Assembly (NCBI GenBank): GCA_964552655.1
Contig: CAZKHG010000027.1
Coordinates: 1-42,655 of the forward strand
Reading direction: 5' to 3'
Source: CAZKHG01 sp964552655
GTDB lineage: Bacteria > Bacteroidota > Bacteroidia > Bacteroidales > Tenuifilaceae
DNA: 42,655 bases
The notes under the pieces were generated by a model. That model saw only the letters and a program-made list of their open reading frames with translations, did no database searches and was not told the DNA's origin. Every line of letters starts with the position of its first letter. Position 1 is the stretch's first letter. Positions 32,981-42,598 of the stretch are shown one piece after another. Position numbers and translations under genes: made by a program.

Positions 32981-34384
32981 TTACTTTCCGATGCAGAACT
33001 TTGAAAAAATATTACCCAAAACCTCATCATTTGTTATCTCGCCGGTTATCTCGCCCAGGTAATTTAATACCTGCCTGATATCAATAGATAATAGTTCACC
33101 TGAGAGATTGGATTTTACCCCATTAATTACCAATTCTAGATTTTCTTTGGCATTTATTAGTGCTTGATAATGTCTGGCATTAGTAATTATCACATCATCA
33201 GTATCTTTTTGGCCCTGTAAACCGATATTTACCAGGGTATTGGTGAGCAGATCAATATTATGCCCACCTTTTGCCGAAATTGCAAAGCAATCAATTTTTT
33301 TAATTACACTTTTTATTGATGATACCAGTTTCTCAGCTTGCTGTTTCTCTACTTTATCATCTTTATTTACCAGAATTATTACTATCTGATCATTTGATAG
33401 TTTTTTAATAACCTCTTTCACGGATTTTATTGAGTCTTCCGCACCTGATTGTGCATCAATTAAAAGAAGAATTACCTTTGCCTGTGCTATTTTGGTGTAC
33501 GCTCTTTCTATCCCTATCGATTCAATTTCATCTTTTGAGTGCCTCAACCCCGCTGTATCTATAAATCTGAATGATATTCCTCCAAGGTTAATTGTATCTT
33601 CAATAATATCACGGGTCGTACCGGCAATTTCAGAAACAATGGCCTTTTCTTCATTTAGCAAACGATTTAAAAGGGTTGATTTTCCAACATTAGGTTTCCC
33701 GGCTATGGTCACCGGAATTCCCTGCTTAATAACATTACCCAGCTGAAATGAACTGATAAGCTTTGAGATCACTTTATTAATCTTATTTAGAAGTGATTCC
33801 AGATCATGCCTGTCAGCAAATTCAACATCTTCATCACCGAAATCAAGTTCAAGCTCAATTAACGAGGTGAAGTTGAGCAACTGCTCCCTGAGCCCTTTAA
33901 GTTGATCCGAAAAGCCACCCCGCATCTGATTTAGGGCAACTCTTCTGGCTGCTTCCGAAGATGATGCTATTAAATCAGCAACTGCTTCCGCCTGGGAAAG
34001 ATCCATTTTACCATTGATGAATGCCCTTAAAGTAAACTCACCGGGCTGAGCCAGCCGCGCTCCCGATCTTATTAAAAGTTCAAGAAGCTGTTGCTGGACA
34101 ACCTGAGAACCATGGCAGGAAATTTCAACTACATCTTCTCCTGTGTATGAATGAGGCGATTTGAAAATGCTAACCAAGACCTGATCAACCTCTCTTTTTC
34201 CATCCATTATTGATCCAAAATGAATTGTATAAGCTTTTTGACGGGTTAGTTTTTTTCCCTTTTTAGCTGGTTGAAAAACTTTATCACATATGCTTATCGC
34301 TTCTTTTCCACTTAATCGTATAATTGCAATTGCACCAGTGCCGGGGGGTGTAGCAACTGCTACTATAGTTGAATCATCAAACAT
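32981..34384 (-). CDS. mnmE: tRNA uridine-5-carboxymethylaminomethyl modification GTPase MnmE
   Basis: With MnmG it modifies the wobble uridine of several tRNAs, using a folate one-carbon unit. 467 residues with the standard layout: N-terminal folate-binding domain (1-120), helical domain, and an inserted G domain with G1 GKPNVGKST (229-237), G2 TTRD (256-259), G3 DTAG (276-279) and G4 NKDD (340-343). The C-terminal CIGK motif (FCIGK) is intact. The ATG at 34384 gives the usual start DDSTIVAVATPPGTGAIAIIR. A TAnnTTTG match lies directly upstream. It is a housekeeping gene. Confidence 0.98.
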   Translation of the reverse strand: MFDDSTIVAVATPPGTGAIAIIRLSGKEAISICDKVFQPAKKGKKLTRQKAYTIHFGSIMDGKREVDQVLVSIFKSPHSYTGEDVVEISCHGSQVVQQQLLELLIRSGARLAQPGEFTLRAFINGKMDLSQAEAVADLIASSSEAARRVALNQMRGGFSDQLKGLREQLLNFTSLIELELDFGDEDVEFADRHDLESLLNKINKVISKLISSFQLGNVIKQGIPVTIAGKPNVGKSTLLNRLLNEEKAIVSEIAGTTRDIIEDTINLGGISFRFIDTAGLRHSKDEIESIGIERAYTKIAQAKVILLLIDAQSGAEDSIKSVKEVIKKLSNDQIVIILVNKDDKVEKQQAEKLVSSIKSVIKKIDCFAISAKGGHNIDLLTNTLVNIGLQGQKDTDDVIITNARHYQALINAKENLELVINGVKSNLSGELLSIDIRQVLNYLGEITGEITNDEVLGNIFSKFCIGK

Positions 34385-34401
34385 CTGATAAGATTTATTT
34401 A

Positions 34402-34409
34402 CAAAGCTA
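34402..34409 (-). promoter_or_regulatory. Candidate -7 promoter element for mnmE
   Basis: CAAAGCTA on the plus strand is TAGCTTTG on the minus strand, an exact TAnnTTTG match 17 bases before the mnmE ATG. The gene therefore probably has its own promoter behind the malic enzyme terminator. Confidence 0.45.
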
Positions 34410-34477
34410 ATAAAAAGAGATAAGAATCAGGTAAAATAACAATGTTGTATTTTTTGTTTTAAAAAGGTTTTATTGGG

Positions 34478-34505
34478 TTAAAACACAAAACCCGGTTGCC
34501 CGGGT
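34478..34505 (-). terminator. Rho-independent terminator after the malic enzyme gene
   Basis: Read on the minus strand, ACCCGG (34505-34500) and CCGGGT (34495-34490) form a GC-rich stem with a GCAA loop, followed by TTTGTGTTTT. A GNRA-like tetraloop and a T-rich tail support a real terminator. Confidence 0.75.
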
Positions 34506-34584
34506 AATATGCAATTTGTCTATTCAATTTAATTGTAGTATAAATAGTCAAGAAATTATTGAAATTTTACCTAAATCTATTCGA

Positions 34585-36045
34585 CTATTTCCCTTCTACC
34601 TGCTTTACAGTCCATTCCAGTGCCTCTTCAAGCATTTCTTCAGGGGGATTTGGAACAAACCCATTGTCACAGAGCGATAAAGTCATCTTTCGTGAATGAT
34701 CAATATCTCTTTTGGCTATTTGATACGCCTCATCCCATGTTACAGTTTTACGGGCGACCCCATCTTTAATCGCCTGTATGGCAACATCAGCGGCTTCAAC
34801 CGGGAAAACATCAGCTTCGTCCATTCTGGGGACTATATCCTCAGGGTTAATACCTCGTTTCTCGGCATAGTTGGCCAGAGAATGGGCTGCTGCAATAGCC
34901 ATATTATCAGTAATTTTAGAAGCCCTTACAATTAAAGCTCCTTTAAGAATTCCGGGAAATCCTATGGAGTTATTTACCTGGTTTGGAAAATCACCCCGAC
35001 CAGTAGCAACAATATACGCCCCAGCTTCTTTAGCAGCATAAGGGTAAATTTCGGGTACTGGGTTAGCGCAGGCAAATACAATTGATTTACTCCCCATTAA
35101 TTTTACCCATTCTTTTTTTATAGTGTCAGGGCCAGGTGTTGAAACTGAAATTAATACATCAGCATCTTTCATTGCTTCCTCCATGGTGAGAACACCATTG
35201 GGGTTTGTGCTTTCGCAAAGTTCCCATTTCCTGTAAAACCTGGAATCAGATTGTATATCTGATCTGTTTTTATGAAGTGAACCTCTGGTATCAAAAAGAA
35301 TCATCTTTTTTGGATCACCTCCATCGGCGATAATCAAACGTGCAATTGTTGTATTTGCAGCACCTGCACCGTAGAGCACAATCTTAACATCGTGAAGTTT
35401 TTTACCTACAAGTTTAAGAGCATTGAGTAAACCTGCAAGGGTAACACAGGCAGTACCCTGCGCATCGTCATGCCAAACCGGAATTGAGCATTCCTCTCTG
35501 AGAACATCCAGAACTTTATAGCAATTTGGCTGTGAAATATCTTCAAGGTTAACAGCCCCAAAGCTCCACTGGCACATTTTTACAAAATCAATAATTTTAT
35601 CAGGGTCATTATTACAACCATTTTTACGGCTATCAATACAAAGAGCAACAGCATCAACACCCCCAAGATATTTCATGAGAAATGCTTTGCCTTCCATAAC
35701 CCCAAGACCACCCGGAGGTGTACAATCCCCATCACCAAGCACCCTTGTGGAATCACTGATAACAGCAACGAGGTTCCCACGGTTGGTTAAATCGAACGAT
35801 GAATCATTATTCTCCCTAATATTAGTGGAAATTTTAGACACACCTGGTGTGTACCATACATTAAACCAGTTAAAACCAGGAACTGGGACTTTGGGTGCCA
35901 CTTGTGTTTTCCCTCCATAGAATTTATGGGCCTTTTCGGATAAACGTTTCAGAAATAACGTTTTCCCTTTCGCCTTTTGCTCCTCTGTCCAATTTGAAGG
36001 GAAAATTGAGCCAAGGTTTTCAAGCTTTACATCAATTTTACTCAT
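34585..36045 (-). CDS. Malic enzyme (malate dehydrogenase, decarboxylating)
   Basis: Converts malate to pyruvate and CO2 with NAD(P)+, or the reverse. 486 residues, between the short bacterial (about 410) and long forms. Landmarks are Y65 in VWYTPGVS, STRVLGDGD, the catalytic Lys K120 in VMEGKAFLM, the metal site E168-D169 in NLEDI and D193/D194 in WHDDAQGTA, the dinucleotide loop GAGAANTTIARL (226-237) and CANPVPEIYP. Cofactor choice cannot be read reliably. It is divergent from sucD across 161 bases, so both C4-pathway genes may share control. A terminator separates it from mnmE. Confidence 0.95.
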   Translation of the reverse strand: MSKIDVKLENLGSIFPSNWTEEQKAKGKTLFLKRLSEKAHKFYGGKTQVAPKVPVPGFNWFNVWYTPGVSKISTNIRENNDSSFDLTNRGNLVAVISDSTRVLGDGDCTPPGGLGVMEGKAFLMKYLGGVDAVALCIDSRKNGCNNDPDKIIDFVKMCQWSFGAVNLEDISQPNCYKVLDVLREECSIPVWHDDAQGTACVTLAGLLNALKLVGKKLHDVKIVLYGAGAANTTIARLIIADGGDPKKMILFDTRGSLHKNRSDIQSDSRFYRKWELCESTNPNGVLTMEEAMKDADVLISVSTPGPDTIKKEWVKLMGSKSIVFACANPVPEIYPYAAKEAGAYIVATGRGDFPNQVNNSIGFPGILKGALIVRASKITDNMAIAAAHSLANYAEKRGINPEDIVPRMDEADVFPVEAADVAIQAIKDGVARKTVTWDEAYQIAKRDIDHSRKMTLSLCDNGFVPNPPEEMLEEALEWTVKQVEGK

Positions 36046-36154
36046 ATATATGTAGTTAAGTTTATAATCAATTAGTTATAAAATAAAATCGAAACAATAT
36101 ACATAAAAACTTTTTCGTTGCTGATAAAAAATGAAGTGTTATACAACAATAATA

Positions 36155-36185
36155 TTGGATTATTTTAAAAATTAATTTAGGTTTG
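36155..36185 (+). promoter_or_regulatory. Promoter of sucD
   Basis: A TTG (36155-36157) and TAGGTTTG (36178-36185), 20 bases apart, match the Bacteroidota -33/-7 consensus. The start would be near 36192, about 15 bases before the ATG. Confidence 0.6.
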
Positions 36186-36206
36186 ATGGAATAAAAAAAA
36201 CATATC

Positions 36207-37082
36207 ATGAGTGTGTTGGTTAACAAAGATTCTAAGGTTATTGTACAGGGTTTTACTGGTAGTGAAGGTACTTTTCATGCAACGCAGATGCTGGAGTACG
36301 GAACAAATGTAGTGGGTGGAATAACACCTGGTAAAGGTGGACAAACCCATCTTAACCTGCCTGTATTTGATACCATTGTTGATGCGGTAAATAAAACAGA
36401 CGCAAATGTTTCTGTTATTTTCGTTCCGCCAGCGTATGCGGCTGATGCTATCATTGAGGCTGCTTCCGGGGGTATAAAAGTGATTGTATGTATTTCCGAA
36501 GGAATCCCAACTGCTGATATGATTAAGGTTAAACATATCCTATCTGCTTACCCCGAATCACGCCTTGTTGGCCCTAATTGCCCGGGAGTAATTTCCCCCG
36601 GTGAAGCCAAGGTTGGAATTATGCCTGGTTTTATTCATAAAAAAGGTACTATCGGCGTTATATCCAGGTCTGGTACACTAACTTATGAGGCAGTTGATCA
36701 ATTAACCAAATTAGGTTTAGGCCAAAGTACCTGCATTGGAATTGGCGGTGACCCAATAATCGGAACAACAACTCTTGAGGCAATAAAGCTATTCAATAAC
36801 GATCCCGAAACTGAAGGTATTGTTATGATTGGCGAGATTGGAGGTAGCATGGAAACAGAGGCAGCCAGATGGATTAAAGCAAATTGTAAAAAACCTGTTG
36901 TTGGTTTTATTGCAGGTCAAACAGCTCCAAAGGGACGGAGAATGGGGCATGCCGGAGCTATAATTGGTGGTACTGAGGATACCGCAGCGGCAAAAATGAA
37001 AATTATGAAGGAATGTGGCATTTTTGTAGTTGAATCTCCGGCAAGAATTGGAGAAACTATGAAACTCGCCCTAAAAAAATAG
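36207..37082 (+). CDS. sucD: Succinyl-CoA ligase (ADP/GDP-forming), alpha subunit
   Basis: Subunit carrying the CoA site and the phosphorylated His of the enzyme that interconverts succinyl-CoA and succinate with ATP/GTP. 291 residues, standard length. CoA-binding QGFTGSEGTFHATQML is at the start, GPNCPGVISPGE is at 122-133, and the active-site His is H248 in GRRMGHAGAI. The beta subunit gene (sucC) is not next to it in this window. In this group sucC may lie elsewhere. The protein may serve the reductive succinate/propionate branch. Confidence 0.97.
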   Translation: MSVLVNKDSKVIVQGFTGSEGTFHATQMLEYGTNVVGGITPGKGGQTHLNLPVFDTIVDAVNKTDANVSVIFVPPAYAADAIIEAASGGIKVIVCISEGIPTADMIKVKHILSAYPESRLVGPNCPGVISPGEAKVGIMPGFIHKKGTIGVISRSGTLTYEAVDQLTKLGLGQSTCIGIGGDPIIGTTTLEAIKLFNNDPETEGIVMIGEIGGSMETEAARWIKANCKKPVVGFIAGQTAPKGRRMGHAGAIIGGTEDTAAAKMKIMKECGIFVVESPARIGETMKLALKK

Positions 37083-37120
37083 TTTTCTCAATATTATTAC
37101 CCCTTTTTTTCTTTTTCAAA

Positions 37121-37155
37121 ATCACACATTATTTAGTGTGATAATAATATTTTTA
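37121..37155 (+). terminator. Weak terminator-like hairpin after sucD
   Basis: ATCACAC (37121-37127) pairs with GTGTGAT (37136-37142), with an 8-base loop and an AT-rich tail containing TTTTTATTATTT. The T-tract begins several bases after the stem, so efficiency is doubtful. Confidence 0.45.
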
Positions 37156-37198
37156 TTATTTAAACTTCAATAAATTAGCTCTATGTAATTTGATTTCT

Positions 37199-39292
37199 AT
37201 GAAATCATTTATCAAAAAAATGTACCTCAACCATATTATTAGGAACAGGATACTTCATATATTCCTGATTATGATTTTATTAACTGGCCTTTTCATTAGT
37301 TTCCTTCTTGGCCGCTTCGATTCTGAAAGTAGACTAAGCAACGAAAAAATAAAAGTTTTATCGGAATTAACCACTATAAGAGCCAAGCTAATAGGTGAGG
37401 TTACCTCAACTTTTAACCTTACTCAGGGGATGACTCATCTCATTAATTATATGGGTGATATTTCCCTTGGATTGTTTAATGCTATGTCAAAACAGGCAAT
37501 TCAGGAAAACAGGCACATAAGGAATATTGCGTTAGCGCCTGACAACGTAATTCGGTGGGTTTACCCACTAAAAGGGAACGAGAGAGCTATCGGGTTGAAA
37601 TACATGGATAATGCAGAGCAAAAACCCTCAGTGCTGAAGGCCATGGAGGCAAAAACCCCGATTCTAGCCGGTCCGGTTAATCTTGTACAAGGGGGAATCG
37701 GTTTTATAAACCGTTCACCTATATTTATTAAAGATGAAAAAGAAAATACAACCAAATACTGGGGCGTTGCATCAATTGTTGCCTATTACGATACTATTCT
37801 TTATACTGGTGGAATCTCAAATTCTAAATCATTGAATATTCTCCTGCGCGGCAAGGATGGTTTAGGTGAAAAAGGTGACATTATTTGGGGGGACACCTTG
37901 ATTCTTCATAATAATCCGGTATTTATTGATGTATTTATTCCGGGGGGTAAATGGCAACTTTTAGCCACTCCTGCTAATGGCTGGACAAGATTTCGTTTTT
38001 ATAATTCAAATTATTTTCTATTTGGGTTGATTTTTACACTTATGATTAGTAGCTTATTGATGGTTTTAATTTATAAAAATCAGGATATAAGAAACAAAAA
38101 TGAGGATTTGGCCTATGAAATTGCTGAGCGTAAACGAATTGAAAAGGAATTGGTCAATTCTAAAGAATTGGCAGAATCAGCGAATAGGATGAAAACCGTT
38201 TTCCTGGCTAATATGTCCCACGAGATTAGAACCCCCATGAATGCTATTCTGGGATTTACCGATTTAATGCTGAACAGAAATCTAAGTATATCGGATTCTA
38301 ACAGATACCTGGAAATAATCAACTCTAGCACCCGCCAGCTATTGAATGTTATCAATGATATTATTGATATCTCCATTATTGAAACCGGGCAACTTAAAAT
38401 AAATATCAACCCTGTTAATATCAATGTATTATTGAAAAATTGCATCGACCTCAATACTGGCCTGGCCCGAAAGAAAAACCTCGATATAAAGCTTAAGTTG
38501 TCATTACCCGACCAGACAGCAGTAATTTACATTGATGAATTCCGGTTAAATCAAATACTTAATAATTTAGTTGTAAATGCAATCAAATACACACATCAAG
38601 GATGGATTGAGGTTGGGTATTACCTTTCGGACAATTTTGTTGAGTTTTTTGTAAGAGATACCGGAATTGGGATCGCCCCTGAACACCACCATGAAATATT
38701 TGAGATTTTCAGACAGGTTGATGACACAAATAACAACCAACTTGGAGGAACAGGCCTTGGTTTGGCCATATCAAAATCTTTGGTAGAAAAAATGGGAGGT
38801 AAGATTTGGCTTGATTCAGTGCTTAACGATGGCTCCACTTTTTATTTTACAATCCCATATAACCCGGTTGATGTTCCTCAACGATTTATAAACAAACATT
38901 TTGAATCAGAACATTTGAATCTTAGCGACAAACAAATTATGATTGTTGAAGATGATTTTGCAAGCTATACTCTTATAAAAGATTCTATTTCAGTTACAAA
39001 TGCAAAAGTATATTGGGCTAAAAATGGGAAAGATGTAAATGAACTAATAAAGCAAAACACATTTGATTTAATGTTTCTGGATATTAAACTTCCTGGCAAG
39101 AATGGGATTGAGATAGTCAAAGAGTTAAGAGGGAATGGATTGAAAATTCCAATAATAGCTCAAACAGCTTTTGCCCTGAATGAAGATAAGGAAAAAGCTC
39201 TTGATGCAGGATTTGACTACTACATCACTAAACCAATTGATCAACATTTCCTTATCGAGCTTCTTAAAATTATTTTTGAAAAAACAGAATGA
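37199..39292 (+). CDS. Hybrid sensor histidine kinase with extracytoplasmic CHASE-like sensor and receiver domain
   Basis: 697 residues. Transmembrane helix 1 (about 17-38), an extracytoplasmic CHASE-like domain (about 45-265; RNIALAPDNVIRWVYPLKGN, GPVNLVQGGIGFINRSPIF) and helix 2 (about 270-292) are followed by a coiled linker. HisKA has the phosphorylated H341 in NMSHEIRTPMNA. HATPase_c has NLVVNAIKYT, DTGIGI and GTGLGLAI. The C-terminal receiver has acidic D585-D586, phospho-Asp D628 (LDIKLPG) and K678 (TKPID). There is no HPt domain or DNA-binding output, so an external phosphotransfer partner is needed. The signal is unknown; CHASE domains sense small ligands. The ATG at 37199 is chosen over a TTG at 37190. 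It is a single gene. Confidence 0.93.
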   Translation: MKSFIKKMYLNHIIRNRILHIFLIMILLTGLFISFLLGRFDSESRLSNEKIKVLSELTTIRAKLIGEVTSTFNLTQGMTHLINYMGDISLGLFNAMSKQAIQENRHIRNIALAPDNVIRWVYPLKGNERAIGLKYMDNAEQKPSVLKAMEAKTPILAGPVNLVQGGIGFINRSPIFIKDEKENTTKYWGVASIVAYYDTILYTGGISNSKSLNILLRGKDGLGEKGDIIWGDTLILHNNPVFIDVFIPGGKWQLLATPANGWTRFRFYNSNYFLFGLIFTLMISSLLMVLIYKNQDIRNKNEDLAYEIAERKRIEKELVNSKELAESANRMKTVFLANMSHEIRTPMNAILGFTDLMLNRNLSISDSNRYLEIINSSTRQLLNVINDIIDISIIETGQLKININPVNINVLLKNCIDLNTGLARKKNLDIKLKLSLPDQTAVIYIDEFRLNQILNNLVVNAIKYTHQGWIEVGYYLSDNFVEFFVRDTGIGIAPEHHHEIFEIFRQVDDTNNNQLGGTGLGLAISKSLVEKMGGKIWLDSVLNDGSTFYFTIPYNPVDVPQRFINKHFESEHLNLSDKQIMIVEDDFASYTLIKDSISVTNAKVYWAKNGKDVNELIKQNTFDLMFLDIKLPGKNGIEIVKELRGNGLKIPIIAQTAFALNEDKEKALDAGFDYYITKPIDQHFLIELLKIIFEKTE

Positions 39293-39386
39293 GAGAATAT
39301 ACGAATAATTATATTAGATATAATATTGATAGACAGACTTATATGCTGCTTTAATTTAATAGCTAGTATAATCAAATTATTTACAA

Positions 39387-42320
39387 CTATTTTATTAACG
39401 CCTCCCACATTACCTCAACAGGGTGAATGGCTAACCTGCCAGTTCCATCCTTAATTTGATGACGACAGCTGGTACCAGATGCAACTATTACCGTATCCAA
39501 GTTTGTTTTCCTGATTTCCGGGAAAAGCACCAGCTCTCCAATTTTCATTGAAAGTTCATAGTGCTCTTTCTCAAAACCAAATGATCCTGCCATACCGCAG
39601 CAACCGCTTGGTATTTCTTCCACTGAATACCCGGAAGGAAATGATAACATGGCCTTTGTTGAATCTGTTGTTGCAACAGCTTTTTGCTGACAGTGGCCGT
39701 GAAACTTGATTTTTTTGGTTTCTCGGGTAAAATGGTCCTTGGTAATTCTGCCTGCATCAACTTCTTTCATAAAAAATTCTTCAAAGAGCAGCGAATTTTT
39801 TGAAAGGTTTAAGGCGTTGCATTTATTTTCAGGTGTAGCCAGATCGGGGTATTCATCCCTAAAGCTGAGTATTGCTGAAGGCTCAATTCCAATAATTGGT
39901 GATTCGTCAGAAATCAGTTTGCTTAAAATTTCAATGTTCAGATTTGCAATTCGTTTTGCTGTTCTAACTAAACCTTTTGATAAGTAGGTCCTACCACTTT
40001 CGCTTATTTGAGGAATTACAACTTTATATCCCAACTCTTCGAGAAGTTCAATCGCCTTTATACCAATGTGGGCATCATTATAGTTGGTAAACTCATCTGC
40101 CAGCATGTAAACCAGCCTATTGTTTTCACTAATTGTGTTTCTATGAGTTTTTTCCCACTTTTTCAAAGTGGTTTTTGAAAGCAAAGGGAATTGTCTGGTA
40201 GGCGTAAAGCCTAAAGTTTTCTTTAATATCAACGAAAAAAAGCCCCCTTTAAGCAGATAATTAGTGAAACCTGGGAATATGCTACCCAATCTATTTAAAT
40301 AGGTAATATATGCAACCATCCTATTCCTTAAAGGAATGCCATTTGAATCGTACCAGTGCTGCAAGAATTCTGCCTTAAGTTTGGCCATATCTACGTTTGA
40401 TGGGCATTCATTTTTGCAACCCTTACAGGATAGACAAAGATCAAGCACCTCCTTAATCTCTTTATGATTGAATGGGTTAGATTTAGTACTATTCGTTAAA
40501 AATTCCCGGAGTATATTAGCTCTTGCTCTTGTGGAGTTTTTCTCATCACGGCTGGCCATGTAGCTGGGGCAAAGAGTTCCCCCTGCAAGGGCTGTTTTTC
40601 GACAATCACCCGATCCATTACATTTTTCTGCCGCCCTAAGAATACCACCTTCTTTGCTAAAATCAAAAAATGTTGGAATTGCTTTTTCAACTTGTCCGGG
40701 TTTAAATCTTAGATTGGTATTCATTGGCGGAGAATCAACAATTTTCCCGGGGTTGAATATATTTTCAGGATCCCAAGTGTATTTAACCTGCCGCATCAAC
40801 TGGTAAACCTTCTGTCCGAACATAATGGGGAGGAACTCACTTCTTAAACGTCCATCGCCATGTTCGCCGCTCAAGGATCCTCTATATTTTTTTACAAGAT
40901 GTGCAACCTCAATTCCAACTGTCCTGAATAGTTCAACATCATTCGGATCTTTAAGGTTTAAAACAGGCCTAAGGTGAAGTTCTCCGCTACCAATATGTGC
41001 ATGGTAAACGCAATCGAGGTTATATTTTGTCATAATCCCCTCGAAATCTTTCATGTAATCTGGTAAACTTTCAACAGCTACAGAAGTATCCTCAACCAGG
41101 GAAACCGGTTTTGCATCACCCTCCATATTTGAAAGAACGCCGAGACCTGCTTTTCGTAAAGACCAAACTTTATTGATATCGTTTCCCCAGATAACCGGAA
41201 AGTGATAGCCATATCCAGCGGTACGCATTTCAACCTCGATAGCCTTTGCAATTTGTTCAATTTCCTCTTTTGATTTTCTTGCAAATTCAATAATAAGAAT
41301 TGCACCTGGATCGCCTAAAACAAAAAATCTGTTTTTCCTTTGCTCAATATTTTCCTTGGTGCAGTCAAGAATAACATTATCCATCAATTCTACAGCACCA
41401 GGATTGTACTTTAAAGCAATCAGGTTTGCTTTAAAAGCTTCATTCCTGTTAGCAAGATGAATTGCGATCACTGCCTTTTCTTTAGGTGGAAGCGGAACAA
41501 GGTTTAATTTAATCTCCGTAATAAGACCAAGTGTTCCCTCGCTACCGGCGATTAGCTTAACCATGTTAAAAGGTTCATCCGACAAACCGAAAACACTGCT
41601 CTTCATCAATAAATCCAACGCATATCCTGTATTCCTCCGCTTAATCCTTGGATCAGGGAACTGATCTTCTACCTCAAGTTGATTTTGTAAATTTGATAAA
41701 ATACTGTCAATGAGTCTGTAAATATCTCCTTCTTTACCGGTTAGTTTTAACTTGTTCTGGTATTCGGGTTTTGTTAATGGCTCAAACTCATATTCGTTCC
41801 CATCATCCAGCATCATTTTAACCGATATGGTGTGATCCCGGGTACTGCCATAAATTATTGAATGTGAACCACAACTGTTATTGCCTACCATACCGGCAAT
41901 CATACACCTGTTACTGGTGGATGTTTCAGGTCCAAAAAAAAGATTATAAGGTTTCAAATAGAGGTTGAGTTCATCCAGAATAATGCCGGGTTGTACTCTA
42001 ACCCAGTGTTCTGTCTCATTTAATTCCAAAATTCTTCCCCAATATTTCGATATATCAACAACCACTCCCTTTCCTACAACCTGCCCGGCAAGTGATGTGC
42101 CGGCGGCTCTTGGAATAAGTGGAATATGATTAGATTTTGCAAAAGCAACCAGATGTTGCAAGTCTGCTTTTGTTTTGGGTAAGGCAACTGCAATCGGTAA
42201 CTCACGATAGGCTGATGCATCTGTGGCATATTGAAGCAAGGTGGATGAGTCCCATAGTAAATCGCCCTCCAGCAGTTTTTGAAGTTCCTTTAAAAGTGAA
42301 AAGTATATGTTTGTTTTCAT
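39387..42320 (-). CDS. FAD-linked 2-hydroxyacid dehydrogenase with Fe-S and CCG domains (YdiJ/GlcD-GlcF fusion type)
   Basis: 977 residues resembling E. coli YdiJ (a D-2-hydroxyglutarate dehydrogenase) and D-lactate/glycolate dehydrogenases. The FAD-binding domain (about 40-280) shows PRAAGTSLAGQ and GNNSCGSHSIIYGSTRDHT. The FAD-oxidase C-terminal domain (about 280-530) has HAHIGSGELHLRP and LSGEHGDGRLRSEFLP. The Fe-S region has C567, C573 and C584 (KCNGSGDC, GGTLCPSY) and C629, C632, C635 and C639 (CLSCKGCKNECP). Of two CCG-type segments the last is intact (HGHCQQK, GCCGMAGSFGFEKE, C952), while the first reads ISESGR (774-777). Substrate is D-2-hydroxyglutarate, D-lactate or glycolate; undecided. 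Probably membrane-associated and quinone-linked. Confidence 0.93.
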   Translation of the reverse strand: MKTNIYFSLLKELQKLLEGDLLWDSSTLLQYATDASAYRELPIAVALPKTKADLQHLVAFAKSNHIPLIPRAAGTSLAGQVVGKGVVVDISKYWGRILELNETEHWVRVQPGIILDELNLYLKPYNLFFGPETSTSNRCMIAGMVGNNSCGSHSIIYGSTRDHTISVKMMLDDGNEYEFEPLTKPEYQNKLKLTGKEGDIYRLIDSILSNLQNQLEVEDQFPDPRIKRRNTGYALDLLMKSSVFGLSDEPFNMVKLIAGSEGTLGLITEIKLNLVPLPPKEKAVIAIHLANRNEAFKANLIALKYNPGAVELMDNVILDCTKENIEQRKNRFFVLGDPGAILIIEFARKSKEEIEQIAKAIEVEMRTAGYGYHFPVIWGNDINKVWSLRKAGLGVLSNMEGDAKPVSLVEDTSVAVESLPDYMKDFEGIMTKYNLDCVYHAHIGSGELHLRPVLNLKDPNDVELFRTVGIEVAHLVKKYRGSLSGEHGDGRLRSEFLPIMFGQKVYQLMRQVKYTWDPENIFNPGKIVDSPPMNTNLRFKPGQVEKAIPTFFDFSKEGGILRAAEKCNGSGDCRKTALAGGTLCPSYMASRDEKNSTRARANILREFLTNSTKSNPFNHKEIKEVLDLCLSCKGCKNECPSNVDMAKLKAEFLQHWYDSNGIPLRNRMVAYITYLNRLGSIFPGFTNYLLKGGFFSLILKKTLGFTPTRQFPLLSKTTLKKWEKTHRNTISENNRLVYMLADEFTNYNDAHIGIKAIELLEELGYKVVIPQISESGRTYLSKGLVRTAKRIANLNIEILSKLISDESPIIGIEPSAILSFRDEYPDLATPENKCNALNLSKNSLLFEEFFMKEVDAGRITKDHFTRETKKIKFHGHCQQKAVATTDSTKAMLSFPSGYSVEEIPSGCCGMAGSFGFEKEHYELSMKIGELVLFPEIRKTNLDTVIVASGTSCRHQIKDGTGRLAIHPVEVMWEALIK

Positions 42321-42516
42321 GAGATATATAAAGTTGTTAAAGGTAAATATTTGTATAATAATTTTCAGGCTTTCTAAACCAATTTGCTTACCGGTCTTTA
42401 CCTTTTATTAGATATCAAATTTCAGGATTCATAAAACTGAAGGATTTATCTAATACTTTTTATAAATGATATAAATATCAGATTATCTAATTGATAAATA
42501 AATTCAATTATTAACA

Positions 42517-42535
42517 ACCTAATTTATTATTAGGT
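42517..42535. repeat. 7-bp inverted repeat in the terminal intergenic region
   Basis: ACCTAAT (42517-42523) and ATTAGGT (42529-42535) flank 5 bases and are followed by ATTTTTAC. No plus-strand gene precedes it, so it may be an operator for a gene beyond the window or a chance AT-rich structure. Confidence 0.3.
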
Positions 42536-42590
42536 ATTTTTACATAATCCTTTAAACCTGAAAGATTAATATAAAAAGTTTTATTTTTAG

Positions 42591-42598
42591 TATTTTTG
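42591..42598 (+). promoter_or_regulatory. Candidate -7 element for a gene starting at the right window edge
   Basis: TATTTTTG is an exact TAnnTTTG match; an ATG at 42644 (MIRS, then cut off) could be the start of the gene it serves. The 335-base stretch 42321-42655 otherwise holds no ORF that I can support and is very AT-rich. Confidence 0.25.
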
